From CAWBOY01 sp963790585 (GTDB taxonomy: Bacteria > Planctomycetota > Planctomycetia > Gemmatales > Gemmataceae): a stretch of DNA of 64,000 bases. The stretch spans positions 1,116,001 to 1,180,000 of the forward strand of contig CAWBOY010000002.1 of assembly GCA_963790585.1 (NCBI GenBank). The letters run 5' to 3'. Position numbers and translations under genes: made by a program. The notes under the pieces are model-generated. The model searched no databases. It had not been told where the DNA came from and saw nothing but the letters and a program-made list of their open reading frames with translations. Positions 1 to 7,965 of the stretch are shown piece by piece (position 1 is the first letter of the stretch; each line of letters starts with the position of its first letter).

Positions 1-1
1 C

Positions 2-1402
2 AACACGACGATGGAGGTCTGGATGGGCACGACGATGGCTTGTGCGCAATGTCACAACCACAAATTCGATCCGTTTACTCAGAAAGAGTACTACCGACTC
101 TTGGCGTTCTTCAACAGCACTGAGGACCGTGGCCGGAGCAACGAACCGACGCTGCCTCTCTTTAACGAAGAGCAGGCGGCACGTCTCAAAGCATTGGCCG
201 CACGCAGCGCGACATTGAAGAAGCTGACAGGAGGGGCAACCGCCGTACTCGGTATCGTCGGCCAACGTGTACTCCAACAGCAACTGACGAAGACGGATAA
301 AGAGCAAGCCGCCTTGAATGCGACGAAGACGACGCTGATCCTGCGCGAGCTGCCGAAGCCGCGAACGACCAACGTCATGGTGCGCGGCAATCATAAGAAT
401 CTCGGCGAGGTGGTGACGCCGGGTACACCCGCTAAATTAAGCCCTTTCCACGCCGACTGGCCGACAAACCGCCTCGGCCTCGCCAAGTGGATCGTCGATC
501 CCGAAAACCCGCTGACGGCTCGCGTCGTCGTGAACCGCATCTGGGCACGCTACTTCGGCAAAGGCTTCGTCGAAACGAGCGAAGAGTTCGGCACCCAAGG
601 CGACCCGCCGACGCATCCCGAGCTGCTCGATTGGCTCGCTACCGAGTTGATCGAGAATAAATGGAGCCTCAAGGCCCTTCACAAACGCATCGTCACCTCG
701 GCAACGTATCGGCAATCGTCCAAGGTGACATCCGAATTAGCCAAACACGATCCGTTTAATCGTCTATTCGCGCGCGGTCCAAGGCTGCGTCTCGATGCCG
801 AGGCCGTGCGCGACAACGCGCTCGCCATCAGTGGCTTGCTCTACCGCAAAGTAGGCGGCCCGAGCGTTTTCCCCTATCAGCCCGATGGCGTCTGGTTCAA
901 TCCCTATAGCGGCGATCGCTGGACCGTGAGCACCAACGGCGAGGAGCATCGGCGCGGGCTTTATACGTTTTGGCGTCGAACCGCTCCTTATGCCGCGTTC
1001 ATGGCCTTCGACGCGCCGAGCCGTGAAGTTTGCACGGAACGACGCCCGCGCACCAACACGCCATTGCAAGCCTTGGCGACCTTAAACGACCGCGTTTTTG
1101 TAGAAGCCTCGGCGGCCCTCGCACGTCGAATGCTCAAGGAAGAGCAAACAACCGAAAATCGACTGACGCGCGGCTTCCGACTCTGCGTATCCCGGTCGCC
1201 GACCGAGAAAGAAAGCGCGCTACTGACCGATCTCTACCGGGAGACCCTGGGGAAATACAAGAAGGACACAGAGGCCGCCAAGGCGCTGGCGGGCAGCTCA
1301 GGTTTGGTCGTGCCGAGCGGCGTCGACGTCGCTGAGGTCGCGGCATGGACCGTCGTTGCGAATGTGCTGTTGAATTTGGATGAGACGATTACCAAAGGGT
1401 GA
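2..1402 (+). CDS. DUF1549/DUF1553 (PSD1-type) secreted protein, 5' partial
   Basis: The open frame runs in from the left edge, so the N-terminus lies outside the window. What remains is the end of the DUF1549 domain, with a CAQCHNHKFDP heme-binding-type CxxCH motif near residue 15, followed by a full DUF1553 domain: LAKWIVDPENPLTARVVVNRIW near residue 158, then TSATYRQSS, and RPRTNTPLQAL near residue 345. Whole family members are about 800-1000 aa, so roughly half is present. These proteins are abundant in planctomycetes, are exported, and often sit beside DUF1501 proteins. A role in polysaccharide or sulfated-polymer use is inferred from family context and is not shown here. The CDS ends just before a strong palindrome that could terminate transcription. 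Confidence 0.9.
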   Translation, partial: NTTMEVWMGTTMACAQCHNHKFDPFTQKEYYRLLAFFNSTEDRGRSNEPTLPLFNEEQAARLKALAARSATLKKLTGGATAVLGIVGQRVLQQQLTKTDKEQAALNATKTTLILRELPKPRTTNVMVRGNHKNLGEVVTPGTPAKLSPFHADWPTNRLGLAKWIVDPENPLTARVVVNRIWARYFGKGFVETSEEFGTQGDPPTHPELLDWLATELIENKWSLKALHKRIVTSATYRQSSKVTSELAKHDPFNRLFARGPRLRLDAEAVRDNALAISGLLYRKVGGPSVFPYQPDGVWFNPYSGDRWTVSTNGEEHRRGLYTFWRRTAPYAAFMAFDAPSREVCTERRPRTNTPLQALATLNDRVFVEASAALARRMLKEEQTTENRLTRGFRLCVSRSPTEKESALLTDLYRETLGKYKKDTEAAKALAGSSGLVVPSGVDVAEVAAWTVVANVLLNLDETITKG

Positions 1403-1432
1403 GTTTCGCGCGCCTGTCCTTTCTTCATATAG

Positions 1433-1450
1433 CCCCCGGCTTGCCGGGGG
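1433..1450. repeat. Dispersed GC palindrome (CCCCCGGC/GCCGGGGG family)
   Basis: Perfect inverted repeat CCCCCGGCTTGCCGGGGG, preceded by ATATAG. Related copies, each with a TATAT-type flank on the same side of the palindrome, occur at 6,404-6,451, 26,936 and 36,673. It follows the stop codon of the DUF1553 gene and is followed by a T-rich stretch, so it may act as a terminator as well as being a REP-like repeat. Confidence 0.75.
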
Positions 1451-1537
1451 TTCTTCTTTACCCCCTGGCAACCCGGCACTTTATAATTCGCTACAATACA
1501 GGCTTCTTCTGATGGACGGGTGTTCGGAATGGTGGAA

Positions 1538-2485
1538 ATGAGTTCAACACGGATCGGCTTTCTCGGCGCGGGGCGAATGGCGTCCGCGCTCGCCCGAGGG
1601 TGGCTGAACGCTGGCCTGTTGACCGCCGAGCAATGTCGGGCGAGCGATCCATCTGAGAGCGCCCGGAAGAACTTTCTCGCGGAAACAGGTTGTCCTGCCG
1701 TTCCAGAGAATTCATCTGTCGTCGCCAACAGTGATCTACTCATTCTCGCTGTCAAACCGCAGGCCATGTCGGCGTTGCTGACAGAGATTCGGCCTCTCCT
1801 CAAGAATCCGCTGATCCTTTCCATCGCTGCTGGTGTCACACTGAAACAACTAGCCGAGGGTCTTGGTGCCGACCGGCGGCTGATCCGTGTGATGCCGAAC
1901 ACGCCGTGTCTCGTCGGCGCGAGTGCCGCCGGTTATAGCGCGGCTTTGACCGCGAGCGCTGAGGATGTCGCGCTCGTCGATCGCCTTATGAACTCCGTGG
2001 GGCGGGCTTTCGCTGTCCCGGAAAAGCTGCTCGATGCGGTGACGGGGCTGAGCGGCAGCGGACCGGCGTTTGTCTATTTGATGATCGAGGCCCTTTCCGA
2101 CGGCGGCGTCCGCGTCGGCTTGCCGCGTGAGGTTGCGACGACACTGGCCGCTCAGACTGTGTTGGGAGCGGCCAAGATGGTGTTGGAGACGAACACTCAT
2201 CCGGGTGCTTTGAAGGACATGGTTGCCAGCCCAGCTGGCACGACGATCGCTGGGTTGCACGCTCTCGAGCGTGCTGGCGTGCGCGGGGCGTTAATGGACG
2301 CGGTCGAGGCCGCGACCAAGCGCGACAGAGTTGGGGAACGGTTGAGAGACTCCCAACCCCCCCCTCTCCCCCGAGTACAGGGGAGAGGGGCTTCTAGCGC
2401 AGACTCCAGGTGCGAAGAAGCCATTATCATGAGTATCGAATCGCCCGAGGAGGCTCCGAAAGATGACGCCCCTGCCCGAAAGTGA
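1538..2485 (+). CDS. proC: Pyrroline-5-carboxylate reductase
   Basis: Last step of proline synthesis: NAD(P)H-dependent reduction of pyrroline-5-carboxylate, in the cytosol. The Rossmann motif GFLGAGRMASA is at the N-terminus, VMPNTPCLVGASAAGY lies mid-protein, and the P5CR dimerization domain contains LSGSGPAFVYL and ASPAGTTIAGLHALE. Start chosen at ATG 1538 (MSSTRIGF), which puts the Rossmann motif at the usual distance; GTG 1520 and ATG 1529 are alternatives. The family normally ends near residue 270, at the EAATKRD segment. Here the frame continues about 45 residues through a palindromic repeat (2,361-2,390) and overlaps the start of guaA by 23 bp. The tail is therefore repeat-derived and probably not functional. 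Confidence 0.93.
   Translation: MSSTRIGFLGAGRMASALARGWLNAGLLTAEQCRASDPSESARKNFLAETGCPAVPENSSVVANSDLLILAVKPQAMSALLTEIRPLLKNPLILSIAAGVTLKQLAEGLGADRRLIRVMPNTPCLVGASAAGYSAALTASAEDVALVDRLMNSVGRAFAVPEKLLDAVTGLSGSGPAFVYLMIEALSDGGVRVGLPREVATTLAAQTVLGAAKMVLETNTHPGALKDMVASPAGTTIAGLHALERAGVRGALMDAVEAATKRDRVGERLRDSQPPPLPRVQGRGASSADSRCEEAIIMSIESPEEAPKDDAPARK
2361..2390. repeat. C/G-rich palindrome inside the 3' end of proC
   Basis: CCCCTCTCCCC and its reverse complement GGGGAGAGGGG are separated by 8 bases. It lies in the proC reading frame, where it encodes a PPPLPRVQGRG tail. It looks like a mobile palindromic unit that landed at the end of the gene. Confidence 0.6.
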
Positions 2486-4016
2486 AAAGATCCTCGTTCT
2501 CGACTTTGGCGCGCAATACGCGCAGCTCATCGCGCGCCGGGTCCGCGAGCAAAAGGTCTTCTGCCAGGTGGTCCGCCATGATTTGTCCGCGAAACGAATC
2601 GCGGAGCTGAAGCCGAGCGGCTTGATTTTTTCGGGAAGTCCGCACAGCGTTTACGCGTCGACGGCTCCGAATTGCGATCCAGCGGTGTTTGACCTCGGCG
2701 TGCCAATTCTCGGCATTTGCTACGGGATGCAGCTGGCGTGTCATGTTCTCGGTGGCTCCGTAAAGCCTGGCGAGAGCCGCGAATTTGGCCGGGCGATCTG
2801 CCATGTCAAAGAAAGCAAAGGGCTCTTCGCCGGCGTCTCTCCTGCGACGACGGTCTGGATGAGCCACGGCGATCAGGTCCGCTCCGTCAGTGATGACTTT
2901 GAATCGCTGGCCACGACGGACACGTGCCCCGTCGCCGCCGTTCGCCATCGCACGCTGCCTATCTACGGCTTGCAGTTTCATCCGGAAGTCAGCCATTCGG
3001 TCGATGGAGCCAAGATCCTGCGCAACTTCCTTTATGAAGTCTGTGGCTGCAAAGGGCTCTGGAAGATTGACTCGTTTCTCACAAAGACTATTGAAGATCT
3101 CAAAAAGCGTATTGGTGATCGCCGTGTCATTTGCGGCTTGTCCGGCGGGGTCGATTCTTCCGTGACGGCCGCCTTACTTATCAAGGCGATCGGCGATCGC
3201 ACGTCGTGCATCTTCGTTGATAACGGGCTGCTGCGTCAGGACGAGGTCGAGGCGGTCCGCAAGACGTTCAATGGGCATTTCAAAGCAGACCTGCATGTCG
3301 TCGATGCCCGTGAGCGCTTTCTCACGGCCCTCAAGGATATAAGCGATCCGCAAGAGAAGCGACGGCGGATCGGCCATGTCTTCATTGATGTGTTTGAACA
3401 CGAAGCGCTTTCGATCCCCGACGCCGAGTTTCTGGCGCAGGGAACGCTCTATCCCGACGTGATCGAGAGCGGCGGCTCCGCCGACGGGCCGGCTGCCAAT
3501 ATCAAGACGCACCACAACGTCGGCGGGTTGCCGGAAAAACTCGGCTTCAAACTGATCGAGCCTTTGCGGGACCTCTTCAAGGATGAAGTGCGCCGCCTGG
3601 GCCGTGAGCTGGGGCTGCCGGAGCAAATTGTGTCGCGCCACCCGTTCCCGGGCCCTGGACTCGCCGTGCGTTGTCTGGGTCCCGTGAGCGCTGCGCGGCT
3701 CGATATTTTACGCAAGGCCGACGCGATTTTGCTTGAGGAACTCAAGCAATCGGGGTTGTACAGCAAAACGTCGCAGGCCTTCGCGGTCCTCCTGCCCGTG
3801 AGTTCCGTGGGCGTGATGGGGGATGGACGAACCTATGAAAATGTCTGTGCCCTGCGAGCCGTGGAGACCGAGGATTTCATGACCGCCGACTGGTCGCGGT
3901 TGCCCTACGACTTCTTGGCGAAGGTTTCGACGCGCATTATCAATGAAGTCACGGGCGTCAATCGCGTGGTCTATGACATCAGCAGCAAGCCGCCGGCGAC
4001 AATTGAATGGGAGTAA
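2463..4016 (+). CDS. guaA: GMP synthase (glutamine-hydrolysing)
   Basis: Converts XMP to GMP using glutamine and ATP. At 517 aa it has the normal length. The N-terminal class I amidotransferase domain has GICYGMQ (nucleophilic Cys near residue 86) and the FHPEV His/Glu motif near residue 173. The ATP pyrophosphatase domain carries the PP-loop GLSGGVDSS near residue 226. The C-terminal dimerization domain contains RHPFPGPGLAVR and ends in the typical KPPATIEWE. The start ATG overlaps the tail of proC and the stop is 5 bp before the dapF start, so the three genes probably share a transcript. Confidence 0.97.
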   Translation: MTPLPESEKILVLDFGAQYAQLIARRVREQKVFCQVVRHDLSAKRIAELKPSGLIFSGSPHSVYASTAPNCDPAVFDLGVPILGICYGMQLACHVLGGSVKPGESREFGRAICHVKESKGLFAGVSPATTVWMSHGDQVRSVSDDFESLATTDTCPVAAVRHRTLPIYGLQFHPEVSHSVDGAKILRNFLYEVCGCKGLWKIDSFLTKTIEDLKKRIGDRRVICGLSGGVDSSVTAALLIKAIGDRTSCIFVDNGLLRQDEVEAVRKTFNGHFKADLHVVDARERFLTALKDISDPQEKRRRIGHVFIDVFEHEALSIPDAEFLAQGTLYPDVIESGGSADGPAANIKTHHNVGGLPEKLGFKLIEPLRDLFKDEVRRLGRELGLPEQIVSRHPFPGPGLAVRCLGPVSAARLDILRKADAILLEELKQSGLYSKTSQAFAVLLPVSSVGVMGDGRTYENVCALRAVETEDFMTADWSRLPYDFLAKVSTRIINEVTGVNRVVYDISSKPPATIEWE

Positions 4017-4021
4017 TCCAG

Positions 4022-4893
4022 ATGCTCTTCACGAAAATGCAAGGCGCCGGCAACGACTACGTATACGTCGATTGCATTACCCACGCGCCGCCGCGCGAGC
4101 CGGCCAAGCTGAGCCAGGTCATCAGCGATCGGCATTTCGGAGTCGGTAGCGATGGGCTCATTATGATCTGCCCCTCGGAGAAGGCCGACGTGCGCATGCG
4201 CATGTTCAACGCTGACGGCAGTGAATCCGAGATGTGCGGCAACGGCGTCCGCTGTGTCGCCAAATATGCCTACGATCATGGCCTCTCAAGCGCCAACCCC
4301 ATGCAAGTCGAAACGGGGCGCGGCGTGCTGACATTGCATCTGCAAATCAGGTCGGGCAAAGTCGAGCGCGTCACAGTCGATATGGGCGAACCGATTTTGG
4401 AAGCGGAGCGAATCCCGACCACTCTGCCCGGCCCGCGCAGTCGTCGATCAGCCCCTGCCGCTCAAAGAAGACAGCTGGTTTACCGACTGCGGGCTCGATC
4501 CACGCCTTACCTGCGTGTCGATGGGAAACCCACACGGGATCCTTTATGTCCGCGATGTGTCGCGCAGTTCCGCTGGAGGTGATCGGCCCGGTGCTCGAGC
4601 ATCATGCGGCATTTCCAAGGCGGATCAACGTCCACTTCGTGCAAGTTCATTCGGCGGGAGAAGTAACCATGCGCACCTGGGAACGTGGCAGCGGCATCAC
4701 TTTGGCCTGTGGCACGGGCGCTTGCGCGGTCGCGGTCGCCGGCGTTTTGTCGGGCCGGACCTCGCGCGAGCTGCTCGCGCATCTACCGGGCGGCGATCTT
4801 ACGTTGCGCTGGGACGAGAAGGACAATCATGTCTTCATGACGGGGCCGGCAGTGGAAGTGTTTAGCGGCGAGTGGACGGGCATGGGAATTTGA
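4022..4893 (+). pseudogene. dapF: Diaminopimelate epimerase, two frameshifts
   Basis: LL-to-meso-diaminopimelate epimerase for lysine and peptidoglycan synthesis. Both active-site cysteine motifs are present: MCGNGVRC in the first half and LACGTGACA in the second, as are MQGAGNDYVYVD and MGNPHGILYV. The coding signal changes frame near 4,436 and again near 4,560; joining the three frames gives a normal protein of about 290 aa. Start set at ATG 4022 (MLFTKMQGAG) rather than ATG 4007, which overlaps the guaA stop. Because the gene is normally essential in cell-wall-bearing bacteria and the residues are well conserved, sequencing indels are more likely than true loss, but this cannot be settled here. 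Confidence 0.88.
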
Positions 4894-4933
4894 TTTTGCA
4901 TCCGGTAGAGAGGGGGGGTACCCATGTGATTTT

Positions 4934-5034
4934 TTGGCGCGACGGTCTTGGTCTCATTGTAAGCTTAAACAATATAAGGTGTTAGATTGAAGGACCGTCG
5001 CGCCAACGTGTAGAGCATTTTTGGCGCGACGGTC
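4934..5034. repeat. Three-arm structured repeat, copy 1
   Basis: Arms: TTGGCGCGACGGTC at 4,934-4,947, its exact reverse complement at 4,993-5,006, and the direct form again at 5,021-5,034. The arms are 45 and 14 bases apart, so the middle arm can pair with either neighbour, giving two mutually exclusive hairpins. A second copy at 61,724-61,824 has the same 45- and 14-base spacings. The rest of 4,894-5,168 holds no gene. Confidence 0.8.
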
Positions 5035-5168
5035 CCTCCATCGAAGCCGGTCACGACGGTAACCACCCAGTCTTTCAAGCCGCACGCAAGCGGTGACAAT
5101 CAACCTGCCCTCAAGAGGCGCACTCGCTGATCCGAGATGGTCTTGCATTTGTCCCGAGGTTCGCTATC

Positions 5169-5684
5169 GTGCCGCCATCTTCGACTAACTTGAAGCAATC
5201 GGACGAGGTGCTGGACGTCCTGCCCGTGTTGAACGGATGGGTCCGCGGCGCTTTGGTCGGCTTGGCCTTGGGATGGGTCGCCGTGTTCGGCGTCGCCCTG
5301 TGGCTGAACCCGTATGAGCCGGACGGTACGCCTCGCCGATTGCAGACGCACACTCAGCTCGGGCTGGAGCCATGTGCGTTTTATTTGCTAACTAAAAAGC
5401 CTTGTCCCGCGTGTGGCATGACGACGAGCTTCGCGCTGCTGATGCGTGGCGACCTGCTCAATTCGTTGCACGCCAACGCGGTCGGCACGGGGCTGGCGTT
5501 TTTCGGCCTTGTGATGCTGCCGTGGAGCCTGGCCAGCGTGTACTATGGCCGAACGCTCTTCGTGCGGTCGGTGGAAAAGGTGTTCATTACGGTGTTCATC
5601 ACCTTTCTTGGGTTGATGATGCTGCGCTGGGCTTTGGTGCTATGGCTAACGTGGGGCGATCCGGCCTCGTCCGGCGCGGGTTGA
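5169..5684 (+). CDS. DUF2752 membrane protein
   Basis: A 171-aa integral membrane protein. A hydrophobic segment at residues 26-46 (ALVGLALGWVAVFGVALWL) is followed by the family signature KPCPACGMTTSFALLMRGD near residues 77-95, then two more membrane segments (GTGLAFFGLVMLPWSLA and ITVFITFLGLMMLRWALVLWL). DUF2752 proteins are small, widespread in planctomycetes and Bacteroidetes, and of unknown function; the conserved CPxCGMT motif could bind metal. Start is GTG 5169. The downstream lipoprotein begins 24 bp after the stop with a good ribosome-binding site, so the two may be co-transcribed. Confidence 0.85.
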   Translation: MPPSSTNLKQSDEVLDVLPVLNGWVRGALVGLALGWVAVFGVALWLNPYEPDGTPRRLQTHTQLGLEPCAFYLLTKKPCPACGMTTSFALLMRGDLLNSLHANAVGTGLAFFGLVMLPWSLASVYYGRTLFVRSVEKVFITVFITFLGLMMLRWALVLWLTWGDPASSGAG

Positions 5685-5707
5685 CGATCTTTCATGGAGG
5701 AGAGGCG

Positions 5708-6388
5708 ATGGCGATACTTAGGCGGATGGTGCTGATCGGCCTGTTGGCGACGGCGAGCCTTTCCTGCGGCTGCGATCTCGGCTCGCTCGTCTATTTCTTG
5801 ATGCCCGATGCCAAGACCGATCCTGAACTACGCCGACTCGCCTCTGAAGATGGCAAATCCGAGCCGCGTGTCGTCATCCTGGTTACCCGGCGTGGCCTGG
5901 AAACGAAGCCTGAACTGATCCAGGCGGAGCGCGAATTAGCCGCGATGATATGCAAACAATTGAAAGATCAGTGTGCCGAGAACAAAGAGCGTCTCGCCAT
6001 CGTCGCTCCACGCAAGGTCGAAGAGTTCAAGAGCGCTCATCCGAACTGGAAAGCGCTCGATCCGCATGACATCGCCAAGCATTTTGACGCGGATTACGTC
6101 GTCGATCTCGAGATCAACTCGATCAGTCTCTATGCCAAAGGCACCAAAGAGTTGTTCCAGGGGACGGCCGAAGTTCGCCTGATGCTGTACGATATGAAGA
6201 ACTCAGACGCCCAAGGCGACCAGCGCGAATTGACGTTCTCCTACCCACATGAAGCCCACGGCGGTATCCCGGTCTTCGATTCGTCCGTGCCCGCGTTCCG
6301 GCAGAAGTTCTTGACCTACCTGGCCAAGCGTTTGGCCTGGAATTTCACGGGACATACGCCGGACGAAGAGCGTGCGATCGATCAATGA
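5708..6388 (+). CDS. Predicted lipoprotein of unknown function
   Basis: A 226-aa protein starting MAILRRMVLIGLLATASLSCGCDLG: a basic n-region, a hydrophobic core and a lipobox-like LSCGC, so a lipid-anchored export product is likely. The start at 5708 is supported by GGAGG about 7 bases upstream; the frame is open further 5' but that part overlaps DUF2752. The body is mixed alpha/beta (VVILVTRRGLETKPELIQ; FDADYVVDLEINSISLYAKG) with no catalytic motif I recognise. It resembles planctomycete proteins that pair with stress or assembly factors, but I cannot name a family. Confidence 0.8.
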   Translation: MAILRRMVLIGLLATASLSCGCDLGSLVYFLMPDAKTDPELRRLASEDGKSEPRVVILVTRRGLETKPELIQAERELAAMICKQLKDQCAENKERLAIVAPRKVEEFKSAHPNWKALDPHDIAKHFDADYVVDLEINSISLYAKGTKELFQGTAEVRLMLYDMKNSDAQGDQRELTFSYPHEAHGGIPVFDSSVPAFRQKFLTYLAKRLAWNFTGHTPDEERAIDQ

Positions 6389-6403
6389 CGTATCGTCATA
6401 CTG

Positions 6404-6451
6404 CCCCCGGCTTGCCGTGGGTTTTTGAACTCACCCCCGGCAAACCGGGGG
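6404..6451. repeat. Two tandem GC palindromes of the CCCCCGGC family
   Basis: Imperfect copy CCCCCGGCTTGCCGTGGG at 6,404-6,421 and CCCCCGGCAAACCGGGGG at 6,434-6,451, the latter followed by ATATATA. They lie between the lipoprotein and CDGSH genes and probably double as a terminator. Confidence 0.7.
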
Positions 6452-6481
6452 ATATATAAAATCACCTGAAAGATTTGCATC

Positions 6482-6712
6482 ATGACGGAGCCAACATTGA
6501 TCCGTTGCCGTCTCGATGGCCCGCTCATCGTTCGGGGTAAAGTGCGGATCGTCGATCATCTCGGCAACGAAATCCCTCTGCCCGTTGGCAAAGACAATGT
6601 CGCGCTCTGTCGCTGCGGGCACTCCTCGATAAAACCATTCTGCGATGGCACGCACCGCACGGTCGGCTTCCAGGCGGACCCGGCGGCGCCTCCTCCGGCT
6701 AATCCCTCTTGA
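6482..6712 (+). CDS. CDGSH-type iron-sulfur protein
   Basis: A 76-aa protein with the CDGSH zinc-finger-like 2Fe-2S motif CRCGHSSIKPFCDGTH at residues 41-56 (three Cys plus one His ligand). The N-terminal strand-rich part (IRCRLDGPLIVRGKVRIVD) is typical of the small bacterial members. These proteins hold a labile 2Fe-2S cluster in the cytosol and are thought to act in electron transfer or cluster handling. The length fits a single-domain protein. The stop is 12 bp before holB, so the two are probably co-transcribed, although no functional link is known. Confidence 0.92.
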   Translation: MTEPTLIRCRLDGPLIVRGKVRIVDHLGNEIPLPVGKDNVALCRCGHSSIKPFCDGTHRTVGFQADPAAPPPANPS

Positions 6713-6724
6713 AGTGACTCCCCT

Positions 6725-7741
6725 ATGCAGCGGCTTCTGGGACATGAAGGCATCGTCGACGCATTCCGGCGGACTCTCAAGCGCGGACGGTTGGCCCATG
6801 CCTATCTGTTCACCGGCCCCACCGGCGTCGGCAAGCGTCTCTTCGCACTCGAGGTGGCTCGGGCTCTCCTCTGCTCGGGGAATCACTCGGACGATCCGCT
6901 GAACGCTTGCGGGCATTGCCCCGATTGCATCCAGGTCGAAGCCGGCACGCATCCGGACCTGTACCAGGTCGCTCGGCCGGAAGATGCGCACGAGTTCCCC
7001 GTTAAACTGATGCAAGACGTTTGCCGCACCCTCTCGCTCAAATCCGCCCGAGGCCGGGGCAAGATCATCATCATCGACGAAGCGGACGATCTCAACGAAG
7101 AGTCCGCGAATTGCTTTCTCAAGACGCTGGAAGAGCCGCCGACGGGATCGGTGTTTATCTTGATCGGCAGCACGCCGGACCGCCAGCTGCCGACGATCGT
7201 TTCTCGGTGTCAGGTGATTCGTTTCGCCCCGCTTGCCGATGCGCTGGTCGAGGAATCCCTGCGCCAGCGCGACATCGATGACCCGACCCTGATCGCTCGC
7301 CTGGTGCGTCTGGGCCGAGGCAGCCCAGGGCTGGCGTTGGCGCTAGCCGATCCCGAGTTATGGTCATTTCGAGATGCGCTCATTGCCGGCATCGCGCAGC
7401 CGAAGATCGACTCGGTCGCGCTATCTCGGCTATGGATGGAATACGTCGAAAAAGCAGGCAAAGAGAGTGCCGCTCATCGCGGCCGAGCGCAGTTGGCCGT
7501 CGGCCTTTTGATCGATTTCTTCGCCGATGTATTGTCCCTAAAGGAATCAGGCCCAACGCCGCGCAGCCTGGACGAAGACCGAGCAGCCGAAGAATCGTTA
7601 GGCTCGCGCTTCGACGCCGATCAATTGATGGCCGTCCTCGAACGATGCCTGGAATCAGCGCACCAGCTAGACCGGCGCGTTCAACTGATTCTCGTGATCG
7701 AAGCTCTGCTGGACGCGGTCGCGCAGATCCTGCGGCCCTAA
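6725..7741 (+). CDS. holB: DNA polymerase III delta' subunit
   Basis: Clamp-loader subunit of the replicative polymerase. 338 aa, with the usual AAA+ layout: GHEGIVDAFRRTLKRGRLAHAYL at the N-terminus, Walker A GPTGVGKR near residue 33, a zinc-binding cluster C-x8-CGHCPDC near residues 55-70, the Walker B region IIIIDEADDLNEESANCFLKTLEEPP near 113-138, and sensor-1 GSTPDRQLPTIVSRCQ. The C-terminal collar domain is less conserved, as expected. It starts at ATG 6725 just after the CDGSH gene. Confidence 0.93.
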   Translation: MQRLLGHEGIVDAFRRTLKRGRLAHAYLFTGPTGVGKRLFALEVARALLCSGNHSDDPLNACGHCPDCIQVEAGTHPDLYQVARPEDAHEFPVKLMQDVCRTLSLKSARGRGKIIIIDEADDLNEESANCFLKTLEEPPTGSVFILIGSTPDRQLPTIVSRCQVIRFAPLADALVEESLRQRDIDDPTLIARLVRLGRGSPGLALALADPELWSFRDALIAGIAQPKIDSVALSRLWMEYVEKAGKESAAHRGRAQLAVGLLIDFFADVLSLKESGPTPRSLDEDRAAEESLGSRFDADQLMAVLERCLESAHQLDRRVQLILVIEALLDAVAQILRP

Positions 7742-7965
7742 CAGCGACACATTCAAACCAGCTTACTTTCGTGCATGGCGCATCAAATATCGTCTCCCAG
7801 CCACATCTTCCTACTTTCTTCGCATTTTCTTGGCCTTGATCGTGGGCGCCGGTTACAATCGCTCGGTGTTCCGCAATCCACCCGGTGGGGTAATAGGAAC
7901 GAATTCGATACGTACTCATTGCACCGTGTAGTTTTTTTGACGAGCACCAAAGAAGAGAACCAGAG

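Noticed and set aside
4893..5168. A possible CRISPR-like repeat in the gap with repeated GGCGCGACGGTC
   Set aside because: There are only three arms, one of them inverted, with spacers of 45 and 14 bases; no array and no cas genes.
5402..5707. 5' extension of the lipoprotein frame starting at 5,402
   Set aside because: It overlaps the conserved CPACGMTTSF region of DUF2752 in another frame, and a lipoprotein signal with a good ribosome-binding site starts at 5,708.
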